Made by a program: the position numbers and the translations under genes | Shown: positions 44,536 through 52,866 of the stretch, in pieces | How the letters are laid out: each line of letters starts with the position of its first letter | Numbering within the stretch: position 1 is the first letter of the stretch | The notes under the pieces: model-generated | Told to the model about the DNA's origin: nothing | Seen by the model: the letters and a program-made list of their open reading frames with translations, nothing else | The model's database searches: none | NCBI RefSeq assembly: GCF_042652345.1 | Contig: NZ_JBHSJJ010000022.1 | Coordinates: 12,296 to 76,295, forward strand | Length of the DNA stretch: 64,000 nucleotides | Direction of reading: 5' to 3' | Source: Negadavirga shengliensis | Lineage (GTDB): Bacteria > Bacteroidota > Bacteroidia > Cytophagales > Cyclobacteriaceae

Positions 44536-45825
44536 TCAGAATATATGGCGTACTTTAATCCCATGAAAGTCACTGGCCTGCCGGTCTTCCAACGGGGCCG
44601 GTTGAATCACCGCGATTTTCCTTCTTGTGGCGGTATTGATGACTGAAAAGCCGGGTGTTTCTCCGGTGGCGACATGGGCGGCACCACTGCGGGGATTTGG
44701 TCCGCGTAGCGTGATGAATGCGTATTTGCCATCGGGGGAAAAATCGAGAATGTCCGGGCTGCTTCCCACATCATCAAGATAGTGGACAATTTTATCGGTC
44801 TGGGTGTTGATGATTATGCCGTTGTCACTTCCACGGTTCACCTGCCACAGCCAAGGTCCCCGTGGACTTATGCGGGCACCGTGTGCATCCACCCCCCGGG
44901 TATCACTGCTTGATTTCATCAGGGTGTGGTTGGAAGTATCAAAAACATACCATTCACCACTCTCCGCAACGGGGATATTCGGATCACCCGGGTCTCCCCA
45001 GTTTGCATACATTTTACTGCCATCCCGGCTAAGTGCCAGTCCGCAATTGGCTTTTACCTCTTCCCTGGAAAAGGCCTTCACAATCTTGGGTTCCCCCGAT
45101 AAAATATCCACCACCACCAAGCCTCCTGCCCCTGGACCAAGGGTAACATAGGCAAAAGCACCGTTAGCCGTATAGCCATGGCAGACCGGTGCCGAGACAT
45201 TCATTCCCAATGCACCGCCGCCTCCGCCTTGAACTCCGGTGAATTTGTCTATCCATTCCGGATCGGTCAATAAATTGAGTTCACGTCCAATCGCGAAACT
45301 TTCGGTTGCAAGGTCTACAGTAATTTCGGTAAAGGTGACGGTACCTATGTTGGCCACCCATATGGATTGATCATCAGGCGTAAAACTGGCCATATGGGCA
45401 CCGGCTCCGGTAGCTATCACTTCAATTACTTTCCGGTCCGCCGTGCGGATTATGGCCACATTGCCCGATGCCGGCGAAGCGACTGCCGCATATTCATGGG
45501 TTGAATTGAATTCGATCATATGGGGCATTGTCACCGGCAGGGGAATTTCTCCTGCGGCATACAAGCCGGAAAAATCAATGACATCAGTTTCGCCAAGACT
45601 GGAATTAAAAATATGTATCCTGCTGAGATCAGTCCCCTGGTCAAGCGACCAAACTTCATAATCTTTTACTTTTTTCCCCTTCAACATTATGGCCTGGGGG
45701 CCCTCATCCTTGAGGGCAGTCACATCACTCTCCATTACAAAATCGCATCCCTGAAATATCATAAATAATATCAAAACAGATGACAGGGGATGCGGAAATT
45801 TTCGTTGGTTGATAAATTTTCGCAT
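44536..45825 (-). CDS. YncE/YVTN-like beta-propeller lipoprotein
   Basis: A 429-aa lipoprotein (Cys at residue 27, MIFQGC). The rest is a run of beta-propeller blades with the recurring pattern of a variable strand followed by Asp-x-Ser-Pro-Asp-Gly or similar turns: SFTPDDQSIWVANIG, ALSRDGSKMYANWGDPGD, HGARISPRGPWLWQVNRG and DFSPDGKYAFITLRG. Such YVTN/SMP-30-like propellers often bind ligands at the cell surface or act as lactonases. No catalytic residue can be fixed here. It is transcribed alone on the minus strand. Confidence 0.8.
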   Translation of the reverse strand: MRKFINQRKFPHPLSSVLILFMIFQGCDFVMESDVTALKDEGPQAIMLKGKKVKDYEVWSLDQGTDLSRIHIFNSSLGETDVIDFSGLYAAGEIPLPVTMPHMIEFNSTHEYAAVASPASGNVAIIRTADRKVIEVIATGAGAHMASFTPDDQSIWVANIGTVTFTEITVDLATESFAIGRELNLLTDPEWIDKFTGVQGGGGGALGMNVSAPVCHGYTANGAFAYVTLGPGAGGLVVVDILSGEPKIVKAFSREEVKANCGLALSRDGSKMYANWGDPGDPNIPVAESGEWYVFDTSNHTLMKSSSDTRGVDAHGARISPRGPWLWQVNRGSDNGIIINTQTDKIVHYLDDVGSSPDILDFSPDGKYAFITLRGPNPRSGAAHVATGETPGFSVINTATRRKIAVIQPAPLEDRQASDFHGIKVRHIF

Positions 45826-46286
45826 AATTTTTTTGATTTTAGTAGGATTATAAATAAAAGATGATGATTAATAGACTTTTGGAATAATAAATATATAAAG
45901 AATACTAATAATTCCAAATTTTATACCTATTTGTTACCGATCTTTATTCCGGATGACATTTTGGCTCTTCATTCTGATCGCTGGCCGGCTGGATATCCCC
46001 CAGTGCCGCCTTTTTCCAAGATCAGGTGATTTTTTGTCGCTTTCTCCCCCCACGATTGACTCGTTGTCTCCTATTGAAAGTGTTCAGCATTGCCTACTTT
46101 TGAATCGGATTACCTATGGACCAAAGCAGAGGGATGAAAAACTAATTGCCGGGCAACACGGAGTGGGAAGCGCTATCCGGAAGGTTCGCTTTTTGCTGCC
46201 GTTGTCACGGGCCGACGGTAAGGGCTCCAAAAATACCCGCCTGCAGACCCTGGATTTGAAATAGACAATTAAAACAGAGATTCAAA
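45826..46286. other. gene-free spacer
   Basis: AT-rich next to the propeller gene, then mixed sequence. A 103-codon frame at 45953-46264 has no start context, no family likeness and odd composition, so I do not call it. No repeats or strong hairpins were noticed. Confidence 0.5.
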
Positions 46287-46604
46287 ATGGCAACAGCAAA
46301 AAGAACATTGAGAACCTGTAAAAAAGGACATAAGTATTACAAGAGTACGGATTGTCCGACTTGTCCCACCTGTGAAAAAGAGAAGAAGCCTTCAGACGGC
46401 TTCCTCTCACGGCTTTCTTCTCCTGCGAGAAGCGCACTCTTGCATTATCTTGACATTGACACGGTGGAAAAGCTATCCATGTATACAGAGAAAGAAATAC
46501 TGAAACTCCACGGAATGGGTAAAGCCAGTATGCCGATATTACGGAAGGCATTGGAAGAGAAAGGGCTGAGGTTTAAAGAAGAGGATGAAGCCGCTAAGCG
46601 CTGA
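46287..46604 (+). CDS. small Zn-ribbon protein with RNA-polymerase alpha-CTD-like helix-hairpin-helix
   Basis: A 105-aa protein. Residues 10-31 hold a Zn-ribbon-like set: Cys-Lys-Lys-Gly-His, then CPTCPTC. Residues 45-100 look like the C-terminal domain of RNA polymerase alpha: SPARSALLHYLDI, TVEKLSMYTEKEILKLHG and MGKASMPILRKALEEKGL. Alone, such domains bind DNA minor groove or protein partners. It is far too short to be a polymerase subunit. The role is not known; a transcription-linked DNA-binding accessory is a fair guess (inference). No neighbour is clearly linked. Confidence 0.8.
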   Translation: MATAKRTLRTCKKGHKYYKSTDCPTCPTCEKEKKPSDGFLSRLSSPARSALLHYLDIDTVEKLSMYTEKEILKLHGMGKASMPILRKALEEKGLRFKEEDEAAKR

Positions 46605-46713
46605 GGGAAGGTATGGCCATATTTGACTGGGGAAAGCAGATCGTTGCGGTACCCATGGGACGGTGTGTCGTTTGTATGTCCTGCACCGGAGCGGGCAAGA
46701 ACGCGACCGTCAT

Positions 46714-46780
46714 GGGATCGCTTCGGCGCGGGCAACGTCTTTGTCAATTATATCGATGGGTTGCCGCTCCTCGCGACGGA
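46714..46780 (+). repeat. dispersed repeat R2, copy 1
   Basis: It starts GGGATCGCTTCGGCGCGGG and holds GTCAATTATATCGATGGG and TTGCCGCTCCTCGCGA. Similar blocks occur at 57545-57640, 57673-57770 and 60501-60592. The spacer 46605-47066 holds no credible gene. Confidence 0.7.
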
Positions 46781-47066
46781 GAAAACCCGCCCGTCACTGC
46801 GAGGCTTAACATTTAGAAAGTAACCACCCAGAGTGGAATTAGCAATCATACCTTCCCACATCACTTCCATTTACAATTGGAAAAATTGAATCACAGCCTC
46901 ACCTATCTTACCCGCCAGCCTTATTCTACCGGTTCAACCAAAACCTTTCCTTTTTGGTTGATAGCTTCAAAAACTTTCACCCGATTGATCCGTAAAATTA
47001 TAGTTAATAAGGAAGATTAAGTTACCATTATTTTTCATTGACATCATTTTATAAAAGTATGCCGCT

Positions 47067-47654
47067 ATGACTAAGCCCCGATCAGCATCCTATCTTGGCC
47101 TTTTCCTGATGGTTTTGTTTTGTGCTTCCTGTACCAATTTCCAAAGGGCCATCAGCACACAGAAGCTGAGTACACCGGAACAACCTGTGGATAATTTTTT
47201 AATCCTTTTTGTAGAATATAAGGATGAAATTATCAGATTGGATGAGGAATACTACAACAAAGCCTTGAAAGGAAAATTCAACAATCTTGAGCACCAGCGG
47301 TTCAGGGACCACATGGCAGATGTAGCCTGGGATATTTACCTGCCGGTAAGGGCGTTTGATTATAGAATCATTTTTGAAGGGCATAGGGATTATACATTTA
47401 ATGATTTCCAAGCCCGCTTGGATCAGCCCAATTTGAATTATGTACTTCTGATCAATATGAAAAATAATGATATCAGTGGTGATGTGCCAATAAGGAACTT
47501 TCAGGTTTACCTATTTGATAAAAATCAAGAACAGCCTATCTGGACTGGGTTTGGCTACCATACGGGCAGGCACCTTTCCATAAAAGCAAATGCCCGGAGA
47601 TTGCTGAACCGCATCAAGAAAGACCTCATCGCCGAAGGGATCATTAACAATTAA
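47067..47654 (+). CDS. lipoprotein of unknown function
   Basis: A 195-aa lipoprotein with lipid Cys at residue 22 (LFCASC). The mature domain alternates strands and helices: NFLILFVEYKDEIIRLDEEYY, a charged middle, then YVLLINMKNNDISGDVPIRNF, VYLFDKNQEQPIWTGFGYHTG and a C-terminal basic helix. The pattern (beta strand, then 'W-x-G' strand, then helix with RRLLNRIKKDL) resembles DUF4136-like periplasmic domains, but I am not sure. The function is unknown. It is transcribed alone. Confidence 0.65.
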   Translation: MTKPRSASYLGLFLMVLFCASCTNFQRAISTQKLSTPEQPVDNFLILFVEYKDEIIRLDEEYYNKALKGKFNNLEHQRFRDHMADVAWDIYLPVRAFDYRIIFEGHRDYTFNDFQARLDQPNLNYVLLINMKNNDISGDVPIRNFQVYLFDKNQEQPIWTGFGYHTGRHLSIKANARRLLNRIKKDLIAEGIINN

Positions 47655-47689
47655 TTTATTGGCTCATTTAAACTGATGGGATTTAAGTG

Positions 47690-47720
47690 TTGATACCCCC
47701 GACAGGCCTTTGTATATTTG
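47690..47720 (+). promoter_or_regulatory. Bacteroidota-type promoter (TTG, 20 bp, TATATTTG)
   Basis: TTG at 47690-47692 and TATATTTG at 47713-47720, with a 20-bp spacer, fit the -33/-7 consensus well. It is the best promoter match seen in the window. It should drive the DinB gene, with a leader of about 95 nt. Confidence 0.6.
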
Positions 47721-47823
47721 GTTGAATGATTTGTTTTGCATTAATGGTCTGTCAACCTTTTAAAGTAAAGGAGGGTATACCTGGAGGCAAAGGCTAATGT
47801 AGGTAAAAGGAAATGGAATAAGG

Positions 47824-48303
47824 ATGGATAACAAACTCATAAAAAACATTACGCGGCAGTTACAGGATGTGCAAGACCAGGAGAACTGGTTGGACGAAAA
47901 TTTTAAAAAGAAAATCGATGACATACCTGAAGAGCAGGCGTTTAAAAGGCCTTTCCCCGAATTGCACAGTGTGGCGGAATTGGTTTCCCACCTGTTGGAG
48001 TGGAGGAAGGAGAGCATCCGGAAATTGAAAGGTGAAGCGGCAAAACTGACCATGGATAGCCCTGAAAATTGGCGGACAAACGACGAGTTGAAAAAGGTAG
48101 GATGGGATAAGCTTAAATCTGATTTTTATGAGAGCCAGCTGGAATTGATCAGGCTTATTGAAAATCAACCGGACGAATATCTGGAAAAAGAGTATCAGGA
48201 CGGTTATAAATTCAAGTACCTGATTGAGGGATTGATTCATCACGATTTATATCATCTGGGCCAGCTGGGCATAACCATAAAATTTTTGAATTTGAAACAA
48301 TAG
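47824..48303 (+). CDS. DinB/YfiT-like putative metal-dependent hydrolase
   Basis: A 159-aa four-helix-bundle protein of the DinB superfamily. Three His residues sit where the family places its metal triad: His in PELHSVAELVSHLLEW near residue 48-57 and His in LIHHDLYHLGQLG near residue 139-144. Family members include thiol-dependent transferases (BstA, maleylpyruvate isomerase), but most remain unassigned. It has no signal peptide. A good promoter lies about 100 bp upstream. The methyltransferase gene follows 34 bp later and may share the transcript. Confidence 0.85.
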   Translation: MDNKLIKNITRQLQDVQDQENWLDENFKKKIDDIPEEQAFKRPFPELHSVAELVSHLLEWRKESIRKLKGEAAKLTMDSPENWRTNDELKKVGWDKLKSDFYESQLELIRLIENQPDEYLEKEYQDGYKFKYLIEGLIHHDLYHLGQLGITIKFLNLKQ

Positions 48304-48337
48304 CGACCCGCTTGCATGGCAGAATGAAAACTACAGC

Positions 48338-49114
48338 ATGGAAGTACAAGACCCGATAAAGGAACATTACGAACAACATCTTGGTCATTTTTATTCGTGG
48401 ATGACAGGAAGTTTTGAGGAAAGGAAAAATGAGTTTAAGAAATTCCTTGCTGACAATTTAATTCAGCCTAATGATACAAAAACCGCCCTGGACTTAGGTG
48501 CGGGACATGGCATACAGAGTATCGCCCTTGCTGAGCAGGGATTTGATGTCATTGCTGTTGATTTCAGCGAAAAGCTGTTGTCTGAACTTAAATCAAATAC
48601 AAATAATTTACCCATCACCCCACTGAATGACGACATCAGAAAGGTTAAACAATTTGCTGAAAAACCCGGATTGATTACTTGCTGTGGCGACACGCTCTCC
48701 CATTTATCCAGCAAAGAAGAAGTTGAAACACTCATTACTGATATAGCAAATGCTTTAAATGAGAATGGGAAAGTTATTCTTTCATTCAGGGATTATTCGG
48801 TGGCATTGACGGGCACCCATAGATTTATTCCTGTAAAAAGTGACGAACGCAAAATACTGACCTGTATTCTTGACTATGAAGACGATTTTGTCCAGGTAAC
48901 CGACTTGTTTCACGAGAAGATCGATGATGCATGGCATCAAAAAGTCAGTACTTACAGAAAAGTAAGATTGACAACAAATGACGTTATAGCTTTCCTGACC
49001 AAAAACAAACTAACCATTGAATTTAATCGAATGGTAAATCATTTGCCAACTGTCATAGCCATCAAACAAACACGTGAGGTTCCGGAAACAAAACCGGGAC
49101 AAGCTGGATATTGA
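48338..49114 (+). CDS. class I SAM-dependent methyltransferase
   Basis: A 258-aa methyltransferase. Motif I is ALDLGAGHGIQSIALA near residue 50, motif II the Asp of VIAVDFSEKLL near 72, and motif IV is LITCCGDTLSHL near 111. The target cannot be told. The last dozen residues (after AIKQTREV) run into repeat-like DNA with CCGGGACAAGCTGG, so the original C terminus may have been changed by insertion. It lies 34 bp behind the DinB gene. Confidence 0.85.
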   Translation: MEVQDPIKEHYEQHLGHFYSWMTGSFEERKNEFKKFLADNLIQPNDTKTALDLGAGHGIQSIALAEQGFDVIAVDFSEKLLSELKSNTNNLPITPLNDDIRKVKQFAEKPGLITCCGDTLSHLSSKEEVETLITDIANALNENGKVILSFRDYSVALTGTHRFIPVKSDERKILTCILDYEDDFVQVTDLFHEKIDDAWHQKVSTYRKVRLTTNDVIAFLTKNKLTIEFNRMVNHLPTVIAIKQTREVPETKPGQAGY

Positions 49115-49438
49115 AAAACAATTTATAAATAGATAAAAATTGGAGATCGTGAGGAAGGGGATGCTTTTATTGTTTTGTGGTGGTTGTTGTGGTTGTCGTG
49201 GTTGTCATTGTTGTCATGGTTGGGGCAGGCTGGGACAAGCTGTCGTGAACTGAGGTGCGGGACAGGTTATGGCCATTGAAAAACAAATTATAAACACATG
49301 AAATCGAGCATGACGGAATCGTCACACGGAGGGATGCCCCGATAGCCCCGATAGCTATCGGGGGGGGGAAACATGCGAGATTCTCCCGGATCAAGTCCGG
49401 GACAAGCTATATGACAATTAAGGAACAATTATAAACAT
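49115..49438. repeat. repeat-rich spacer: TGGTTGTCG 9-mers and CCCCGATAGCTATCGGGG palindrome
   Basis: No gene is seen. Positions 49179-49223 hold five imperfect units of TCGTGGTTG. The stretch 49140-49230 is repeated at about 80% at 51630-51710. ATTGAAAAACAA with TTATAAA follows three times (near 49110, 49275 and 49418). An 18-bp palindrome CCCCGATAGCTATCGGGG lies at 49346-49363. Confidence 0.65.
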
Positions 49439-50086
49439 ATGAAAAAGAAGGTATTTTTACTTGTAGGCTTAGTATTTCTGGCCGTCTTTACCTATTATTT
49501 TACATCCATAATTATAGCCAGGGTAAAGACAAAGGGGATAGTGGAGGAGGCCTTGGCATCGGATAGAATGAAGCTGGAATTGGATGACCTGTCCCATGAG
49601 CAACTGGATGGCCTTATAAAGGTTCAAGACCCGAATTTTTATCACCACAAAGGAGTTGACTTTAAAACTCCCGGAACCGGGGTGACCACCATAAGTCAAG
49701 GGCTGGTTAAATTTTACTACTTCGATAACTTCAGGCCTGGCCCCCAAAAAATAAAGCAGACGCTGATAGCCAGGTTCGCATTTGACCCTTTGACCCCAAA
49801 AGACACAATTTTAAAGTTGTTCATTAACGAAGCCTATCTGGGACAGGAGAACGGAAAACCGTTGAAGGGATTTGAAAATGCCGCTCAGTATTTTTTTGGC
49901 AAGGAGTTCAAAAAACTTGAATGGGATGAATACCTTTCACTGATTTCCATGATCCGGGCACCCTTCACATTTCATTACTTTGATGAAAGGGAAAAGAACC
50001 TGGAGCGGGTAAGCAGGATTAAGAAAGTTTTGGCTGGAGAGTACATTCCTGTTGATAACAGCGATCTATTCTATGATAAAAGGTGA
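49439..50086 (+). CDS. GT51 peptidoglycan transglycosylase homologue with altered catalytic sites
   Basis: A 215-aa protein with one N-terminal membrane helix (residues 5-27) and a single glycosyltransferase-51 domain. Family motifs are recognisable but changed: motif 1 is VQDPNFYHHKGVD at residues 62-74, with Gln63 where the catalytic Glu of ED-x2-F-x2-H-x-G stands; motif 2 is GVTTISQGL at 81-89 for GGSTITQQ; motif 3 is QKIKQ at 103-107 for RK-x2-E, so the second Glu is Gln107. LFINEAYLGQ (motif 5-like) is kept. It is probably not an active lipid II polymerase. Confidence 0.8.
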   Translation: MKKKVFLLVGLVFLAVFTYYFTSIIIARVKTKGIVEEALASDRMKLELDDLSHEQLDGLIKVQDPNFYHHKGVDFKTPGTGVTTISQGLVKFYYFDNFRPGPQKIKQTLIARFAFDPLTPKDTILKLFINEAYLGQENGKPLKGFENAAQYFFGKEFKKLEWDEYLSLISMIRAPFTFHYFDEREKNLERVSRIKKVLAGEYIPVDNSDLFYDKR

Positions 50087-50114
50087 CTCTTCCCTACAAC
50101 CCCGATGTAAGGAA

Positions 50115-50225
50115 GGTAACAAATATCGATTGATCGTAAAATTCAACTTTGAATATCAAATATGCTGGATCCGGTTTATTGGAACACATGCAGAATATGA
50201 CAAAATTGACGCAGAAAACATCTAA
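50115..50225 (+). pseudogene. higB: remnant of HigB mRNA-interferase toxin
   Basis: The frame ending at the TAA at 50223-50225 reads GNKYRLIVKFNFEYQ, then WIRFIGTHAEYDKIDAENI. This is the C-terminal third of HigB (the usual GNKYRL-x-V and F-x-GTH-x-EYD-x-ID signature). Upstream in the same frame the sequence is unrelated and no start or N-terminal half exists. The fragment ends 2 bp before higA, in the normal higB-higA layout. Confidence 0.8.
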
Positions 50226-50227
50226 TT

Positions 50228-50584
50228 ATGAATATAACACCCATAAGAAACCAAGAAGACTATCAGAAAGCTCTCGACAGACTTGAGGAGATTTTTGATG
50301 CCAAAAAAGGAACTGAACTTGGAGACGAACTTGAAATCCTTTCTATCCTTATTGACCGATACGAAAATGAGAATTTTCCAATCGGAATGCCAGACCCAAT
50401 TGAGGCAATTAAGTTCCGGATGGAACAAATGGGAATGAAACAGAAGGATTTGGCAGAAGTGGTAGGATTTAAAAGCAGAGTGAGCGAAATATTAAATAAA
50501 AAACGCAAACTGACTTTGGATATGATCAGAAAACTGAGCAATACGCTTCATATTCCGACTGAAGTTTTAATTCAAGATTATTAA
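50228..50584 (+). CDS. higA: HigA-type antitoxin / HTH regulator
   Basis: A 118-aa protein. The N-terminal half is helical and acidic (NQEDYQKALDRLEEIFDAKK), the part that wraps HigB in related pairs. Residues 62-110 form a Cro/C1-type HTH: RMEQMGMKQKDLAEVVGFKS, RVSEILNKKRKLTLDMIRKL. It would bind its operator and repress its own operon. The cognate toxin gene directly upstream is only a remnant, so this is an orphan antitoxin. It could still protect against a HigB from elsewhere or act as a plain regulator. Confidence 0.9.
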   Translation: MNITPIRNQEDYQKALDRLEEIFDAKKGTELGDELEILSILIDRYENENFPIGMPDPIEAIKFRMEQMGMKQKDLAEVVGFKSRVSEILNKKRKLTLDMIRKLSNTLHIPTEVLIQDY

Positions 50585-50749
50585 AGAAATAAAGGCCGAT
50601 GGTTGGCATGGTAAATAATGTGGACCGAACCGCTAAAGTTGAGCAATGTGCATCTTTCAAATTTAGGTGCAAGCGGTCCATGAACTGGTTTGATTTCTTC
50701 AAAATCCCACACCCAAAAAAAACCAAATTCCCTCAAATGATAATAGATC

Positions 50750-51307
50750 ATGAACATCGAACTTACACCACATAGCGGAAACTGGAAAAAAGCATTTGAG
50801 GATGAGCGGGAAATTTTACTGGATATTTTTCAGGATGATATTAAAGCCATTGAACATATTGGCAGTACCTCTATCCCTGACCTTGACGCCAAACCTGTAA
50901 TAGATATTTTTATCGCCGTTTCGCCTTTTCGGAGCATCCCTTTTTATAAGGGCAAGCTTGACTTCAATTATTACAGGTCTATCAAAACGGACATGATAAA
51001 CAGGTACCTGTTCTCTAAATACAGTGATAAAAATACCTGGACCCATAATTTACACATCTTACCATTTGATGAGGACTTTTATTCCCGCAATGAAATATTA
51101 TTCCGGGACTATCTGAGAAAGAAGCCTGAATGGGTGTCACAATACAATCAGCTGAAGCAACAACTGGTTTTGAAATACACCCACTCACTCGAAGACTATA
51201 CCCAAGCAAAAACACAATTCATTCAAACCGTTGTGGATTTGGCACGGGCAGAAAAAGGACTCCCAAGGCAGGATGTGTGGACGATGGTGTATATCAAAGA
51301 TGACTAA
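50750..51307 (+). CDS. GrpB family protein (UPF0157)
   Basis: A 185-aa protein of the GrpB family, which has a nucleotidyltransferase fold. The signature HIGSTSIPDLDAKPVIDI at residues 40-57 has the Gly-Ser and the Asp residues that form the active site in that fold. A C-terminal helical region has KYTHSLEDYTQAKTQFI. Some members are fused to CoA-related enzymes; the reaction is unknown. It sits alone, 165 bp behind higA. Confidence 0.88.
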   Translation: MNIELTPHSGNWKKAFEDEREILLDIFQDDIKAIEHIGSTSIPDLDAKPVIDIFIAVSPFRSIPFYKGKLDFNYYRSIKTDMINRYLFSKYSDKNTWTHNLHILPFDEDFYSRNEILFRDYLRKKPEWVSQYNQLKQQLVLKYTHSLEDYTQAKTQFIQTVVDLARAEKGLPRQDVWTMVYIKDD

Positions 51308-51802
51308 AATCCATCATTCGGTGCTTGGCACATCAAAAGGAGCAAAAATTCAGGGATAGGCAAAATGAAAAAATCCAAGTACTGGAAATGAATATGCTGC
51401 TAAGTATTTGGGTCAATGATCAATTTCGGCTAACCCCACGAATTTATTGTCCACGAATTCCACTGACCTGCCTGCCCTCCGTACGACTTCGGGAGGCGGG
51501 CCGGCGAGGCACGGTTGACATGAATTTCAAGTCATGGTTCAGATCAAATAAAGGCCTGTCAGTAATAGAACTTGGATGTGTATTTCATCGTTGCATAAAA
51601 AATCAAGTCCAAGACCTGTATAAATTGGTGGATAGGAGGAGGGGATGTTTTTATAGTTGTGAAGTGGTTGTCATTGTTGTCGTGGTTGTCTTGGTTGGGG
51701 AGGGGAATTGAGTGCGCCCTGGATTTTTGCGGAAGCCAGCAGTTCTGGGGAGACCGATGAAAAATAAATTATAAACAGAAAAAAGCCTAAAAAGCTGAAT
51801 AT
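51308..51802. repeat. spacer with two repeat copies
   Basis: No gene is called; a 128-codon frame here encodes only low-complexity repeat sequence. Positions 51432-51546 match the repeat at 15908-16030 (GAATTTATTGTCCACG at left, ATGGTTCAGATC at right). Positions 51630-51710 match the GT-rich block at 49140-49230, with four TGGTTGTCG-type units. AAAAATAAATTATAAACA near 51762 matches the one before the transglycosylase homologue. Confidence 0.65.
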
Positions 51803-52615
51803 ATGAAAAAACAACTCTTGGTGTCCTTTCTTCTTCTAGGATTGACTTTTATGGCCTGCAAAACACCTTCATCTGAGGAGGCAAAACGGTTGGAACAGCC
51901 TATTGATAGTGAAAAAGGCAACCCGCATTCAACCGATAGCCTGACAGTTTATCAAACGGAAACCCTGATAATTATAAAACTGTCCAATCATATTTATGAA
52001 CATGTTTCTTTTCTGGATACGGAGGATTTTGGAAAAGTTTCCTGTAATGGCATGTTGGTGGTAAATGAAAACCAGGCTGTTGTTTTTGACACGCCGGCTG
52101 ATAACCAAAGCTCGATGGAACTGATAAATTTCGTAACCCAAGAGCTGAAACATGAAGTGACGGCCATTATACCGACCCATTTTCATAATGACTGCGTTGG
52201 CGGTATAGCGGAGTTTGAAAAACATAATATCCCAACCTATGCCACCAGCCAAACCATGGCTTTACTGAAGAAGAATGGATTCAACTTTTCCAAACCGATA
52301 AAAGAATTTGATCATCACCTCACGCTAGACATCGGAAGCAAAAAAGTATATGCAGAATATTTTGGAGAAGGCCACACCAAAGACAATATCATCGCCTATT
52401 TTCCTGAGGATAATGTGCTTTTCGGAGGATGTCTGATCAAAGAAGTTGGGGCTGGAAAAGGCAACCTGGAAGATGCCAACACGAATAGCTGGTCAGAAAC
52501 CGTAAGGAAAATAAAGGCAAAATACCCGGAAGCGGCAATCGTAATTCCCGGACATGGAGAACGGGGAGGCGCTGAGCTGCTTGATTATACCATAGGCTTA
52601 TTTGAAATAAAATAA
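51803..52615 (+). CDS. subclass B1-type metallo-beta-lactamase lipoprotein
   Basis: A 270-aa MBL-fold protein with a lipoprotein signal (Cys at residue 19, FMAC). The full B1 metal set is present: His126, His128 and Asp130 in THFHNDC, His191 in GEGHTKDN, Cys210 in FGGC and His251 in IPGHG. The pair Asp-Cys at 130-131 replaces the Asp-Arg of BcII. The B1 pattern (Cys as a second-site ligand) points to a beta-lactamase rather than a glyoxalase or RNase. Activity on carbapenems is inferred, not shown. It sits between repeat-rich spacers, as an acquired gene would. Confidence 0.85.
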   Translation: MKKQLLVSFLLLGLTFMACKTPSSEEAKRLEQPIDSEKGNPHSTDSLTVYQTETLIIIKLSNHIYEHVSFLDTEDFGKVSCNGMLVVNENQAVVFDTPADNQSSMELINFVTQELKHEVTAIIPTHFHNDCVGGIAEFEKHNIPTYATSQTMALLKKNGFNFSKPIKEFDHHLTLDIGSKKVYAEYFGEGHTKDNIIAYFPEDNVLFGGCLIKEVGAGKGNLEDANTNSWSETVRKIKAKYPEAAIVIPGHGERGGAELLDYTIGLFEIK

Positions 52616-52633
52616 GTTGATGCTGCATAAAAT

Positions 52634-52753
52634 CCTAGAAACCCCCAGAAATATCGCTTTCTAGGTTAAAACCCTTCGAGGGTCCATATAAGAGTCACTA
52701 CGAAATATCCAAAATAGGCATATACCCTAAAAAGAATAACCCCCGAAGGGTTT
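52634..52753. other. two consecutive inverted repeats after the beta-lactamase gene
   Basis: The first pairs CCTAGAAA (52634-52641) with TTTCTAGG (52658-52665). The second pairs 52669-52683 with 52739-52753 (AAACCCTTCGAGGGT-type arms, 14 of 15 bases) around a 55-nt AT-rich loop. The rest of the spacer up to 53125 has no gene. Confidence 0.55.
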
Positions 52754-52841
52754 CTGACTTGGGATTGTATAAAAGCGATTTCCCTATAAAAAACCCTTTT
52801 AAAATTCGTTTTATATCCCGTTTTGGGTATTTTTGGGCGGC

Positions 52842-52866
52842 AATACCGATAGGGCGGTATTTTTTC
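52842..52866 (+). terminator. terminator-like hairpin in a gene-free spacer
   Basis: AATACCG (52842-52848) pairs with CGGTATT (52855-52861) around a 6-nt loop and is followed by T residues to 52865. No gene ends nearby; the closest upstream gene stops 227 bp before it. Confidence 0.5.

Noticed and set aside
45953..46264. A 103-codon open frame on the plus strand
   Set aside because: No family likeness, odd amino-acid make-up, no upstream signals; probably chance.
51325..51711. A 128-codon open frame across the spacer
   Set aside because: It reads through two repeat copies and gives low-complexity Val-rich sequence.
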